Positions 23,228 to 33,432 of a DNA stretch of 64,000 bases are shown here, piece after piece. The stretch comes from Pseudopithomyces maydicus (taxonomy: Eukaryota; Ascomycota; Dothideomycetes; Pleosporales; Didymosphaeriaceae). Within the stretch, counting starts at the first letter, position 1. The number at the start of each line of letters is the position of its first letter. Made by a program: the position numbers and the translations under genes. The notes beneath the pieces are model-generated. The model had not been told where the DNA came from, made no database searches, and saw only the letters and a program-made list of their open reading frames with translations. The stretch spans positions 1,798,001 through 1,862,000 of the forward strand of contig JANTUC010000002.1 in NCBI GenBank assembly GCA_026873275.1. The letters are read 5' to 3'.

Positions 23228-23452
23228 AAAATTATAATCATCGCATACAGATAGAGTTCCAGCTATCTTGTCTGAGATTTATCATATTTTCGCCTACAAC
23301 CAACCATTGGTTCCACGAGCATGGCAAACCTTGGATTCTCGTCGAAATCGTGGGATGAGAAGCCCTGTAACTGGCAGACGGGCGAAGGCATGGGGTACAG
23401 CGAGAAGGAAGCGACTCGTCGAACTATAGATAAAGTATTGAAGCAGCTTTAA
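23228..23452 (+). other. Possible extra 3' exon or broken extension of the Trp-rich gene
   Basis: After the 22550 gene's stop, two reading frames continue with similar character. One, near 23302-23350, reads HWFHEHGKPWILVEI. The other, from about 23349, reads SWDEKPCNWQTGEG and runs to a stop at 23450-23452. A single-base change would join them. It could be a spliced last exon, a third decayed copy of the Trp motif, or chance. Transcript evidence would settle it. Confidence 0.35.
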
Positions 23453-23623
23453 TTATACAACTAGATGCTCTGGGTGCCGTGAAAGCGGGTATATACATGC
23501 ATCCCAGAGACCTCTCTACGATCGCCAAAAACCTCTAAATCTAACATCTTCTGATGCAACTCGATCTCCCCCACGAATATGCTCAAATGCAGAACTGTCT
23601 TATCCCACCATGTCTTCAAGCAT

Positions 23624-24084
23624 TTAGAGGAACAGGGCAGCGAAAGCACCAACACCCGCAACGAGGCCAACGACCTGATTGTTGCTTGCCGCACCAGTGA
23701 AGTACGAGGGTGGGGCAGAGTAGCTACCGGTACCAGATGGAGCGGCAGCACCAGTGCCAGAGGGAGAAGGAACTCCCGGAACGGCGGCGTAAGACGACTG
23801 GACAGGCGCAGTGCCAGATGGGGCCGGGGCACTTGGGTACGGGGCCTGGCTGGTGGGGTAGGGAGGAAGAGAGGGAGCAGCCGATGGCGCGGAGGGGGCA
23901 ATCGGCGTGTTGGTAGCTCCGTAGGGAAGGGTGACAGTCTCGGTGACAGTCGACACAGAACAGGTCTCGGCACCAGTGTCTCGAAGATGTTAGTATCTTA
24001 TGTGTGTCATCGATGTGATTGCATACCGTAACCCTGAGCAGCGACAGCCGCGACGAAGGAGGTAATAGCGACGAAGAACTTCAT
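23624..24084 (-). CDS. Small secreted Ser/Pro-rich protein, likely GPI-anchored
   Basis: Predicted 137-residue cell-surface protein in two exons, 24027-24084 and 23624-23979, joined over a 47-bp intron with a TACTAAC branch point. The N-terminus MKFFVAITSFVAAVAA is a clear signal peptide, cut near residue 17. A short Thr/Val segment (STVTETVTLPYG), typical of fungal wall proteins, is followed by about 70 residues rich in Pro, Ser, Ala, Thr and Gly, expected to be O-glycosylated. The C-terminus has a small-residue omega-site region (TGAASNN) and a hydrophobic tail ending in FAALFL, typical of GPI addition. No catalytic domain is present. Role is probably structural in wall or plasma membrane; the exact family is unknown. 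Confidence 0.82.
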
Positions 24085-25485
24085 TTTGCTAGGTGTGGGA
24101 TGGAAAGGTGTAGATCCGAAGAGGTTGATTTAGAAGGTATGGTATAAAAGCAAAGAGAGGTAATAAAGAGTGTTTGGTATCTTTGTTAAAAGAGTGGCTA
24201 GTGTAAAAGAACACTGTAATTATAGATTTGTTGCTTTGATCAGAGGATGAAGAAGAAAGGACTCAGCCAGACAACACGCGTGGTCGTTCTTATAATTGAC
24301 ACAAAGACGGGCAGAAAGCACGGTTGTTCCCTGATAGTCCAATTCTCCCTACCATGCAAACAACCGCAATCTAGAAGCGCCGCCTCGAATCAAATCAAAT
24401 CGCGGGCCCGATAGCGAGTCACGCCAGTTGAGATAGCGGAAATCACCCTTGAATGAAGATCATCAGTACTCGCGCCAACGTTGTCGCGGCCTCCCCATGC
24501 GCTGATTCGCTAGAGCAGCGTCATTGCAGGCTCCCCTCGTCACAGTGTACACTTTTGTGCAAATGTTATGCACGCAGCCTCGCCCGTTCATCTCCAGTGC
24601 CCACTGCGAGTGGGGATTTGTGAACTTACCCCGGTGAGATTGCACGTCAGACCCGCCATCCACCCACCAACGAGCGCACATCTCTCCTTTGACCTCCCTA
24701 CGCTAATTCAAAGTGCAACTAACGCGCGTAGGACGGATCCACCTATATCCCGGGGCTCGAATGCTGCGTCGAACCGAACCAGCAGAGGAGATATTTGAAA
24801 TGAAAGACAGGCATGCGATCCTTCGCACAAATGAGATGAGGTGTGCGAAGAAAACTCATCTTGAGCACAGCGTACCAAAAGAACGATAAGGAGACGGGCC
24901 GGGACCAGCCTTTGCCACTAGAGATTGCTCAATTATGCAGACCGTCGACATAATTTGAGCGCATACGCCGCCTCCTTGTGTGGCTCGAGATTGGGTCGAG
25001 AACGCGTCGTCTTCCCATCCCTTTCTCCAAAAATGTACTATTCTTGTCGTTGAATCGCACATGATTTTCTTACGTTCAAAACTCCACGATGACGAAAACA
25101 ACGGGTAAACGCAACCAAGTGGAGTCGGCCAATTTGGACAGGTCTCCGGAAGTTTGTTTCACGATCGCCGCACGGCAGAGCCGCAAGTTGAAACAACGGG
25201 CTACGTTCGCTAATCTAAGCTACGCCGCTTGCCCAAAATCTGTGCGACCTTTCTCCGCAAGCCAGCAACACTGCACACAATCACAATGGGGTGCTAGAAA
25301 GCAGCTTTGCGGGAAATGTGAATCTGCTTTCCAACGAAGATATGATTAGCCAAGATGGTTACTTATCTGCTTGTTGGGGTTCTACAATTATACAACGATT
25401 ACCCCCTTATGCTTTGACGCCTGGCAACACCCAACTCAAATGACAATCCAATCTTCATAAAAAGTTCATCTTACAATATATTCGC
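24085..25485. other. Intergenic, no supported gene
   Basis: About 1.4 kb containing the promoter of the GPI-anchored protein (AT-rich near 24100-24300) and the 3' flank of SEC6. No convincing ORF or RNA gene. Confidence 0.6.
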
Positions 25486-27765
25486 CTATTTGACCTGCGA
25501 CATGATGGTTTCATACTGCTGCGCTGGGTCAACAGTCATCTCCGCCGCCTTTGCCTTCACAGCGTTTAACATGCTGCGCTCGAAGTCATCTCTCGCCCTG
25601 AGCACGGCTTCCACCCATCCAATGTGCAGATCTGGATATGCATACTTGAATTGCATATACACCTCAGGTATTCTAGCCTTGTCATCGGACAGCAGGCTAA
25701 CAAACATCTGGATGACACGCCACTTCTCCTTGACCTCTGGTCCGCACTCGTACCGATTGAAAAACTCAAATGCCGTGATGCAGTCATCCTTTATTTTCTC
25801 GGTGAAGGGATCGACACGCTTGAATTTTGCGCCTTTATTACGGACTGCTGAGAGGTAGTGGATCAGCAGCTGATCTGCGAGTGACATGACAAGTAATTCA
25901 AAAATTGCACGGTGGACAGCGCTTTCATAATCGCTCATATAATCGGCGAAAGTTATGACCATCTGCTCCATGTCTCTTGAGCCGTACCAGTCGGCCGTGA
26001 ACACGCTTTTCAGGGTATCGCGAAAGTCGACGTAGAATATCATCTGGCACCATGCTTGGATGAACTCTGTTGCAACGTCAACGTAGCTATCTTTGAGGTT
26101 GTTGATCTGCTCCGTCATGGTTGGAGCATAAGCAGCGGATACGAGAGGGGTAATGTCGCGCTCAAAGTTACCCAAGAAGGATGTTTGAGTTTCGTCAGTC
26201 TCGTCAATGCAAATGATCTGGTCGTTCGCAATGGCGATGAGCCATTCTTGGAACTCGTTGGAACCTTCGGTGGATGAGCCGGGCATGGCGTATTTTGCCT
26301 TTTCGGTGGCAATCAAGGATTGCCACATGCGTTGTCGAGCCGTGAGAGCTCTGAACATGGATTCAATGACGCCCTCGGCAACGTCTGTTCGGTTACTATT
26401 CTGTGCAATGCCTAGATTTTGCCCCAACATGGTCCACATGTCGGCCAATGTCTTGGTTTGCAGGTAGCCATCAACATTCTGGCTAATGTCACTCTGATCA
26501 CGCTCCGCAAACTGCTTCTTTTCGGTATTGGCAATGTTGTTCATCCATTCTTCGACTCTATCGATGATGATCTGGCGGTAGTTTCGCACCAATTCGGGCA
26601 CCCGATTGTCAACGACGTGCGGCTGGAGATCGTCCACTGCGAAGCCTAGCTTCTTCATTTTCGCGTAATACTTATCCACCCAGTTGATGACGGCAAGTAG
26701 GTACTGCGGGCCCAGGCCCTCGTCGTCAGCAACAGCCAAAAGAAAATCATGCATGTTTTTGTGGTAGATATTTCCGTATGTCTTGAAGATTTTCCACTTC
26801 TTGGGCATCAAGTGGACCATGCCTTCATTCACGACGAAAAGATTGTTGAAGTACCACTTGAAGGCCTTGTCAATCTTGTCTGGATCGTCCATGAATTTTT
26901 CATTAGACTCCTCAAACGCCGTCTTGCATACGAACTCGATGGATTTGATGAACTTCTCCTTGTAGCCACGCAGCTCGGTTGAGCCTGCAGCTATGGATTT
27001 GAAGCGCGAGGCGAGGTCCTTGTATTCGCGCTGTGCGTCCTGCAGTGCTTTTGCCTTCTTGTCCGACTTTTCCTCTTCCTCGATGATCAGCGCCAGCCTG
27101 ACCACCATGCCTTCATTCCCGGACTGGACGAGTTCAATGAGGTTGACACAAGCTTCGCCAATGTGAGTATCGAACCACTCGATGACATCGTCCAGACGCG
27201 AAAAAAGATCCTGGACAGTCACGCCGGACTCGAGGGTCAGGTTGTCGATGAGCTCGGTGGAGGCATCTTCGGAGCTCTTGATCTGCCTGATCGCATCGTC
27301 TCTGACCTCGCGCAATTGGGTGAGGCCGTAGTGTATCTCGAGCAGGTTGGGCTGGGTGGCAGGCTGCTCGTCGTCCTGGCCGAGCAGGTACTCGAGGTTT
27401 GCTATGCGCTGCTGAAAGGTATCGATGTCACGCTTCATCTTCTCGACGTGCTCAAAGTTCTTGTGGGTCTGGGCAACGAGGTTGATGTGGGGGAAGTCGT
27501 TGATCATGTTGTGCGACTCAGCGCACAGCTTGTCGATCTTCATCATCTCCTCCTTGATCAGGTTGACGGTACGTTGGCCGTCGGTGATGCTGCTCATGCC
27601 GGCCTGAGTCACTTCAAGCTGCTCGCGCAGCCCCACGCGCAGCTGGCCATCGACGGCCGCCTTCTTTCGCGTGAACTCGGCCTTGAGGGCGGGGATCTTG
27701 TCAAGGTCCTCGGGGTGCCGAAGCAGCTCGGCGAGCTTGGCTGCGGCCGACTCGGCATCGCTCAT
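25486..27765 (-). CDS. SEC6: Exocyst complex component Sec6
   Basis: Intronless 759-residue subunit of the octameric exocyst, which tethers secretory vesicles to the plasma membrane at sites of polarised growth such as hyphal tips. The N-terminal 150 residues are predicted coiled coil (KLAELLRHPEDLDKI, IDTFQQRIANLEYLL), and the remainder is the helical CATCHR-type Sec6 rod, ending in a conserved EVYMQFKYAYPDLHIGW segment. Length matches fungal Sec6 (about 750-800). The reading frame is uninterrupted. It is divergent to DPH3 with 258 bp between starts, a promoter region containing a GGGCA repeat. Confidence 0.95.
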   Translation of the reverse strand: MSDAESAAAKLAELLRHPEDLDKIPALKAEFTRKKAAVDGQLRVGLREQLEVTQAGMSSITDGQRTVNLIKEEMMKIDKLCAESHNMINDFPHINLVAQTHKNFEHVEKMKRDIDTFQQRIANLEYLLGQDDEQPATQPNLLEIHYGLTQLREVRDDAIRQIKSSEDASTELIDNLTLESGVTVQDLFSRLDDVIEWFDTHIGEACVNLIELVQSGNEGMVVRLALIIEEEEKSDKKAKALQDAQREYKDLASRFKSIAAGSTELRGYKEKFIKSIEFVCKTAFEESNEKFMDDPDKIDKAFKWYFNNLFVVNEGMVHLMPKKWKIFKTYGNIYHKNMHDFLLAVADDEGLGPQYLLAVINWVDKYYAKMKKLGFAVDDLQPHVVDNRVPELVRNYRQIIIDRVEEWMNNIANTEKKQFAERDQSDISQNVDGYLQTKTLADMWTMLGQNLGIAQNSNRTDVAEGVIESMFRALTARQRMWQSLIATEKAKYAMPGSSTEGSNEFQEWLIAIANDQIICIDETDETQTSFLGNFERDITPLVSAAYAPTMTEQINNLKDSYVDVATEFIQAWCQMIFYVDFRDTLKSVFTADWYGSRDMEQMVITFADYMSDYESAVHRAIFELLVMSLADQLLIHYLSAVRNKGAKFKRVDPFTEKIKDDCITAFEFFNRYECGPEVKEKWRVIQMFVSLLSDDKARIPEVYMQFKYAYPDLHIGWVEAVLRARDDFERSMLNAVKAKAAEMTVDPAQQYETIMSQVK

Positions 27766-28023
27766 GGTTCTGCGGGGGAGGCGTGCCCATAATCGGGCGA
27801 ATCGGGCGGCGGTGGGAGTGTGGGAGTGTGTGGTGGGAGTCTACCGTGGAGGGCAGGGCAGGGCAGGGCAGGGCAGACGCACTGCAGGGCGGCAGGCGGC
27901 TCGCGGCGGCGTGGCCTTGGCTCAGGCCGGGGTGCCCCGCCGCCCATGGCAGCGCCGCACAGCCGCCACCACCAAAGACTCAGCAGTCCAAGCGCAGGCT
28001 TTGCACACAACATTCCCGACAGC
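27766..28023. promoter_or_regulatory. Divergent promoter SEC6/DPH3 with a GGGCA repeat
   Basis: The 258-bp gap between start codons is very GC-rich. It contains five tandem GGGCA units at 27851-27876. The promoter role is inferred from the divergent arrangement. Confidence 0.5.
27851..27876. repeat. Tandem GGGCA pentanucleotide repeat
   Basis: About five perfect units inside the SEC6/DPH3 divergent promoter. The same unit (as CCTGC on this strand) forms a longer array at 51602-51660. Confidence 0.9.
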
Positions 28024-28332
28024 ATGGCCGACGAGGAGCTCAACCTGTACGACGAGATCGAGATCGAAGACTGCTTCTACGACGAGACACTCCAAATCTA
28101 CCACCACCCGTGCCCTTGCGGCGACCGCTTCGAAATTTCAATCGCAGACATGCGAGACGGCGAAGACATTGCGCGCTGCCCCAGCTGCAGTCTGATGATC
28201 CGCATCATATTCGACCCGGTACCTTCCCGCGCTCTGCCCCGCCCAGTCCTCTGCATGCTGACCTGCCCACAGTCGGACCTGGCCCCAGAACCAAGCGACG
28301 ATGCCTCGCAGGCCGCCGCCATCACTGCTTGA
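28024..28332 (+). CDS. DPH3: Diphthamide biosynthesis protein 3 (CSL zinc finger)
   Basis: Small iron/zinc-binding protein that donates electrons to the Dph1-Dph2 enzyme in the first step of diphthamide formation on elongation factor 2, and is also linked to Elongator function. The CSL-type finger is complete: HHPCPCGDRF with two cysteines and RCPSCSLMIRI with two more, preceded by the conserved EIEDCFYD. Exons are 28024-28218 and 28273-28332, giving 84 residues, close to the family's usual 80-90. The 54-bp intron (GTACCT...CCCACAG with a GCTGACC branch) is a multiple of three and contains no stop, so an unspliced message would still be read through to the same end. Confidence 0.93.
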   Translation: MADEELNLYDEIEIEDCFYDETLQIYHHPCPCGDRFEISIADMRDGEDIARCPSCSLMIRIIFDPVPSRALPRPVLCMLTCPQSDLAPEPSDDASQAAAITA

Positions 28333-28671
28333 ACCCTTGTGAAACCGTACCATCTGCTTCCTTCTGATTTGCTCGCTCTGTCCCTCTGTCGCTCTGGCAT
28401 GGCTTTTACATACGATATATACCACTGGGATAATGCGGCGTTTGGGCTTCGTTTCGGTCGGCTGCTCGGTCAGTCGCACCAAAGACTGCACGGCACATGG
28501 GGGAGGAGCGGTAGCTGCACCCGAGACCGGATAGTTCCTATATCATACAGTGGCCTGCTCACCGGCCGTGGCCCCCGTGCCACGCCGGGCAAATGCCTCA
28601 AGTACCTAGATGGTTTCTTAATTCAACACGGACTCTTGTGCACACTCTGACCAGCAACGCGTTGTAATTGC
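28333..28671. other. Convergent 3' flanks of DPH3 and frataxin genes
   Basis: A 339-bp gap between two facing stop codons. No feature seen beyond presumed 3' UTRs. Confidence 0.6.
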
Positions 28672-29330
28672 TCAGCTAGGAGCACTTTCGTCTCTCCCTA
28701 GCTCGACACCCAGCTCCTTGCGGACTAGGTTGGTGAGGGACGTGCCGTCACGCAGGTAGATCCAGTCTCCCGCCCCTCCGCCCTCCTTCTGGTGCATCGA
28801 TTCGCCCATGACCACCCAATCGAACCGCTTCGGGCCGGAAACAGGCGAGCTCCACCAGATCTGTTTGTTCGGGGGTTGTTTGTTGAGAACGTATTCGTGA
28901 CCGCTAGATTGGATCTTGACATGCAGCACTCCGGCCTCCAAGCGAACAGTCAGTCTTGATTACCGAACGACGAAGGCGGGATTGGTGGGCTCACCGAGTA
29001 CTCGACGTCGTAGTCAGGCGACTCCTCCTGCTTCTCCTCCAGTCTACCCAGCAGCTCGTCCAGGTAGTGGTCGGCGTGCTCGTGGAACTCGGAAGTAGTG
29101 ATGTCGGTGGGGACGGTGGGCGTCTCCGACTCCTCGCTCTGCTTGGGCGGCGGGTGCTCCGACTCAGGCATGATACCCTTGAGCCATGCTGATGAACGGA
29201 AGCTGCGGGCTGCGTTGTTTGCGTTGCCAGCGACCCTGACGATGACGCCATGGACGGGCAGCCGGGCGCGGAGAGGTGGATGGGCGATGCGACCGAGGGC
29301 CAATCGTCCGGCTCTGGAAATCGACCTCAT
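28672..29330 (-). CDS. YFH1: Frataxin, mitochondrial iron-sulfur assembly protein
   Basis: Mitochondrial matrix protein that promotes iron-sulfur cluster assembly on the ISC scaffold. Two exons, 28995-29330 and 28672-28935, flank a 59-bp intron and encode 199 residues. The start at MRSISRAGRLALG begins an Arg/Ser/Ala-rich, acid-free presequence of about 50 residues, as expected for import. The mature domain has the acidic helix 1 (EFHEHADHYLDELLGRLEE) followed by ESPDYDVEYSAGVL and the beta sheet signature NKQPPNKQIWWSSPVSGPKRFDW, which are diagnostic for CyaY/frataxin. An upstream in-frame Met gives a longer ORF but no better presequence. Divergent to the AP-3 sigma gene. Confidence 0.95.
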
Positions 29331-29574
29331 GATTGTGTGCTGGGGATTCTTGGGGGTCAGATGCGGGATGGAAGAAGTAGTTGACAAAGTACTGGAGCGA
29401 CTGGTAGGAGAACGAGTCTGTTTCCGCTCTGGGAGCTTGGACCCGTCTCTGCGCCAGCCAGTGGTGCACGGGTGGCTCCCCGCACCTGTGCAGCAGCTCG
29501 CCGCCTCGCCGCCCCTCGCCCGCCCAACATCGCATCGCATCGCACTGCAGCCCCCGCGTCCGAGTGCGAGCAAC
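29331..29574. promoter_or_regulatory. Divergent promoter frataxin/AP-3 sigma
   Basis: A 244-bp gap between the two start codons. It includes a short GCATC repeat (about 29528-29544). Promoter role inferred from layout. Confidence 0.45.
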
Positions 29575-30236
29575 ATGATCAACGCCGTGCTGGTATTCAA
29601 CAATGCCGGTCAGCCGCGCTTGACCAAATTCTACACCCAGCTTGTATGGCACCTGCCACCTGAGCCGCGTTCCCCTCTGACCTGAAGCCTCCAAGGAAAC
29701 GAGCGTGCAGCAACGCCTACTGTCTGAGATATTCACTCTCGTTGCAAATCGACCCAGCTCGGCATGCAACTTTCTCCCGTGCGTCCACAGTCTCCTGCTC
29801 CTGCTCCTGCTGACCAGTCAGCCTCCCACCCCTCCTCGCCAGCAGCAGCAAATCTTCCACTCCTACCACTCCGCACAACGACACCCCTTCGCTCGTGACC
29901 TACCGCCACTACGCGACCCTCTACTTCATCGTCATCTCTACCTCAACCGAGTCCCCGCTGGCCCTCCTCGATCTCATCCAGGTCTTTGTGCTGGCCCTCG
30001 ACGGCCTTTTCGAAAACGTGTGCGAGCTGGACCTGATCTTCAACTTCGAAACACTCCACGCCACGCTCGCTGAAATGATAGTGGGAGGCGTCGTGGTCGA
30101 AACTCAGTTGGAAAAGGTACTTCAAGGCGTGAAGAGCCAGGGCACCGTCGCGAAAAGGCCGGTCAATGAGTCCAAGGGCGGCATGGGCTTCGGAGGCTTT
30201 GGCAGAGGAGATGGCAGTGTGTGGACAGGAAGATGA
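29575..30236 (+). CDS. APS3: AP-3 adaptor complex sigma subunit
   Basis: Small subunit of the AP-3 clathrin-adaptor-related complex, which carries cargo from Golgi/endosomes to the vacuole. Three exons, 29575-29643, 29696-29778 and 29822-30236, give 188 residues. The second intron is only 43 bp (GTGCGT...GACCAGTCAG). Signature pieces appear in order: MINAVLVFNNAGQPRLTKFY, the arginine of NRPSSACNFLPLPPLL, YRHYATLYFIV, and SPLALLDLIQVFV with ENVCELDLIFNFE. The C-terminal 40 residues are a Gly-rich extension (GGMGFGGFGRGDG) beyond the core sigma fold. No other sigma subtype fits as well, because the NFLP insert is AP-3-like. Confidence 0.94.
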
Positions 30237-31391
30237 AACAATGCAAGCGACGTGCGCTTCATTACCATGTATCATCCGCGACCCGCCGGATAAAGACATG
30301 GAATATCATTGAAGGGTCGAAGGGCGTTTGCCTGGAAATCCTGGTACACAGTCCAGGCCCAATGCCCGACACGCCCTGTTCTTCAGGTCGAACTATCACC
30401 CTACGCTCCTCGACTTGATCCTGGCGGAATTGACGGTAGCTACCTAGACCTGCTGCGATTCGACCGAGAGCCATAGCAGGAAGATCGGACCACATTGAAG
30501 GGGATTGTTTGAATGGAATCTGACAGGGACGCATTTGGCAGCATTGTTCCGGATTCTGTTGCGAGCATCATTTTTGTTTGAGCCTGAAAACATTGCATTT
30601 TCATTTGACTACTCATTGTATTAGTAGTTGAATCATCTGAGTCGTAGACATATCCAACTATAAACAAAGTAATGAAAAACATCGAATGCCTGAGGCCATT
30701 ATTCTTGGCCATGACTCTACCACTGTTGATCCATCAACTATCGGATATACATTGGGGGATCCATAACGATTGGTGTGTAAAAATATCCTGTTGTAATCCC
30801 TACCTCGACAAACGACAACGGCATGCAGTTGGAAGCACTCGGTTCATCGCGATTGACAGTAAACGAGCCCGGAAGCTCGTCGAAGCGAGAGATAACCGTG
30901 TGGAGAATGACGGCTCGTTTAACCGACCATTTTCTGCACCGCCACGCTTTTAGCTGTCTCGGCCAATCATATACATCTTGTCAGAGCCCAGCTCTGGCGC
31001 AAGACTCCCATTCGTGATTCCAATACAGGCACAAGTGTGGCTAGTGAGGGGCAATCCACCAAATCCCCATGTTGTGCACGGTCGCGTGGAGACCCTGATC
31101 AGCGCGATCAGCAAATCTGATATCCTGTTGAGGAAGCAGGCTGTGCGGCCGGTGGCGTGCAACCGATGATCGTTTTCACGCGATATAGGACTTGCGTGTG
31201 TGTAGAGTATAGGCAGGGATATTGCGAGTGCTGGAATATAACATGGTGGTCGCCACGCACACCAGCCTGCCCTTCGACGAATCTTCTACAATCAAGAAAT
31301 GGCTTCATAGTATGTCTAAATATTGAAGCTCAAAGCTTATACCTAGTTTCCTGTTTTGTTTTCCCTTCCTCGTTGAAAACACATTCGCTAC
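30237..31391. other. Intergenic, no supported gene
   Basis: About 1.15 kb of mixed composition between two plus-strand genes. It must contain the promoter of the membrane protein at 31.4 kb. Overlapping short ORFs show no recognisable features. Confidence 0.6.
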
Positions 31392-33219
31392 ATGCACTCG
31401 TTCTTGAAAGCAGTGGTTGGATTCGCGGTTGTGGGAGGTGTTCGAAGCGTCGAGGTGAAAAGATATGCTCCTGCGATCACACCTGGTCCAGGTACTGAGG
31501 ATGTGGCGAAGAGACAGGATCTTGATGCGTGCGTGATTCCCGCCCCTCTATTATACACAAGAGCAATAGCTAACAGGCTTGTAGGGTTTCATTGGGGCTT
31601 GTCCTCCTGACCGGTGTACCGGAGTCACTGCGTGAGGTCGCAGCAACCAACCTACCTGCTTTGTCTAGCATTCTGTGGGGAGACTTCCTGGATCAGAGGA
31701 AACCGGAATGGTTTCTTGAGTTGCCTTGGGAGATACAAGACTACCTGGTGAAGAAATTCGGGCCACAAACCGCATGGCCGACTGGGGCACCCATGAGTTC
31801 GGAATATGGCTTATCGACGGCGCTTTTGACCAACGGTCCTTCGACATCGAGTGAGAAGCTCCAGTCTCCATGGACAAGTGAGGCATCGCAGACCAGTGGC
31901 TCAACGACTATGACAAGCACGTTGACTTCCTTTGACACTTCGTACACAAGATCTCCACTCCAATCTTCTTCGAAAACTTCTGTAACAAAGCCTTCAATAT
32001 CCCAATCACCTACAGGAACGTCACAGCGACCCGCTCATTCGTCTTCGATTGATCCTACAGAGTCGCCTACAATTCCGACATCGAGCTCTATGCCCGACTC
32101 CAACGAAGTCTTGTCGAAGAATCAAAAGATCGGACTCAGCGTGGGCATCCCATTGGGTCTTCTTACCACGGCGGCCTTGATCTTTGCCTGCTGTGCGCTC
32201 TGCTGGCGTCACAAGAAGAAGAATGTCGAAGGGTCTATTCCTCCAGCATCGCCTGGCTTCATACCTAGATTCGCATTCCAAGAAAGATACAGCGAAAATC
32301 TAGAACACCGCACACCGCTCAATCGATCAGTCCATGATGCCGGCATGGCGTGGGACGACGAGGGCGTAGATGTCATCGAGACCACGTCCTCAAAAACCCC
32401 TATGCATGGAATGATTACGGGCCATATAACCAGGCCAATTCAATCACCCAAGCATCAGGTCCATCGGCATATACTGCCTTTGAAAACAACTGTGCAGGCA
32501 ACGATTCGAGTCTCCCAAGCATGGCAATGCAAGATAGCAAACCTATCATGACCCCTGCATTGTTTCACACGCACACTTCAAACCGAGCGCGCGGAAAGCG
32601 AACAAGTTATACTAGTCTGCATTCCGTTGCAGAAGTTTCCGAGCCGGATGAGATGGAGTCACCCATTCTAGGACGGCACACTTCGCCAGACTACAGCCCG
32701 ACAAGAAACCTAACCTCCACTCTGGCAATTCCTGTCGATGCTCGAATCAAGCGGAAGCCAGTTCCATCGTCTCCACCGCTTCTCCCACTTCCGACAAGTC
32801 CATCGCCAGTCGCCATAAACCCGGGGACTGAGATGGTCTCGCACAAGCTAATGCGACAGACGATGCCGGAGCACAGTGGAAGCAGCTCCAGTGGCCTTGC
32901 GCTGACCACTTCCACTGGCTTTTCAAGTGACTCTAGTATGGCTGTGCATGCAGAGACGCCGGGACCCGCGTCGCCCATTTCGAATCGCGTGTCTAGTAAC
33001 CCTTTCCATTATGATTCATATGTGGAGGACTATGGACCAGAATATCAGAATGGATATGTCGATGTCGAAGATGGGTTGTATGGCGGAAACACTAGCTTGT
33101 CACAGTATCCTGAGCCGCGAAGAAAGAACTCAAAAACTGAGTGGCCGCTGAGGAATATGGTAGGGTCGCACCACCGGAGAAGAAGCAGCCCAATCTGGGA
33201 ACGTATATATGAGGAATGA
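31392..33219 (+). CDS. Ser/Thr-rich single-pass cell-surface protein (Mid2/WSC-like architecture)
   Basis: Unnamed type I membrane protein. Exon 1, 31392-31528, encodes a signal peptide (MHSFLKAVVGFAVVGGVRS); exon 2 starts at 31585 after a 56-bp intron with a GCTAAC branch. The ectodomain has a conserved-looking folded part (VPESLREVAATNLPALSS, KPEWFLELPWEIQDY), then about 100 Ser/Thr/Pro-rich residues. One membrane helix (IGLSVGIPLGLLTTAALIFA) is followed by a basic stop-transfer CWRHKKK and a long disordered cytoplasmic tail to 33219. The frame changes once in the tail, either by a 68-bp GT..AG intron at 32366-32433 or by a one-base loss in the A5 run at 32392-32396. Architecture resembles wall-stress sensors, but no cysteine-rich WSC domain is present, so a sensor role is a guess. 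Confidence 0.75.
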
Positions 33220-33432
33220 TTTCTGGGAAGGGTAATTTCACGATTGTAATATGAGTTTCCTTTGTATATACACGATACCATAAGGCATTGGAATGGTGTT
33301 GAGTGCGTTGGCGGCACAGTATATATCTATCTACATCTATTGTACATTGTTTGAAAGACGACAAGCGGCGGATCTGGTGAATGGTCGGATGTCGATTGGC
33401 CTCGTTCCACGGTCACCGTGAAAAAGATAATC

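Noticed and set aside
27163..27792. 209-residue plus-strand ORF over the 5' part of SEC6
   Set aside because: Antisense shadow of the conserved Sec6 coiled-coil region.
30958..31160. Short ORFs on both strands before the Ser/Thr-rich membrane protein
   Set aside because: Overlapping, below 75 residues, with no splice context or recognisable motif.
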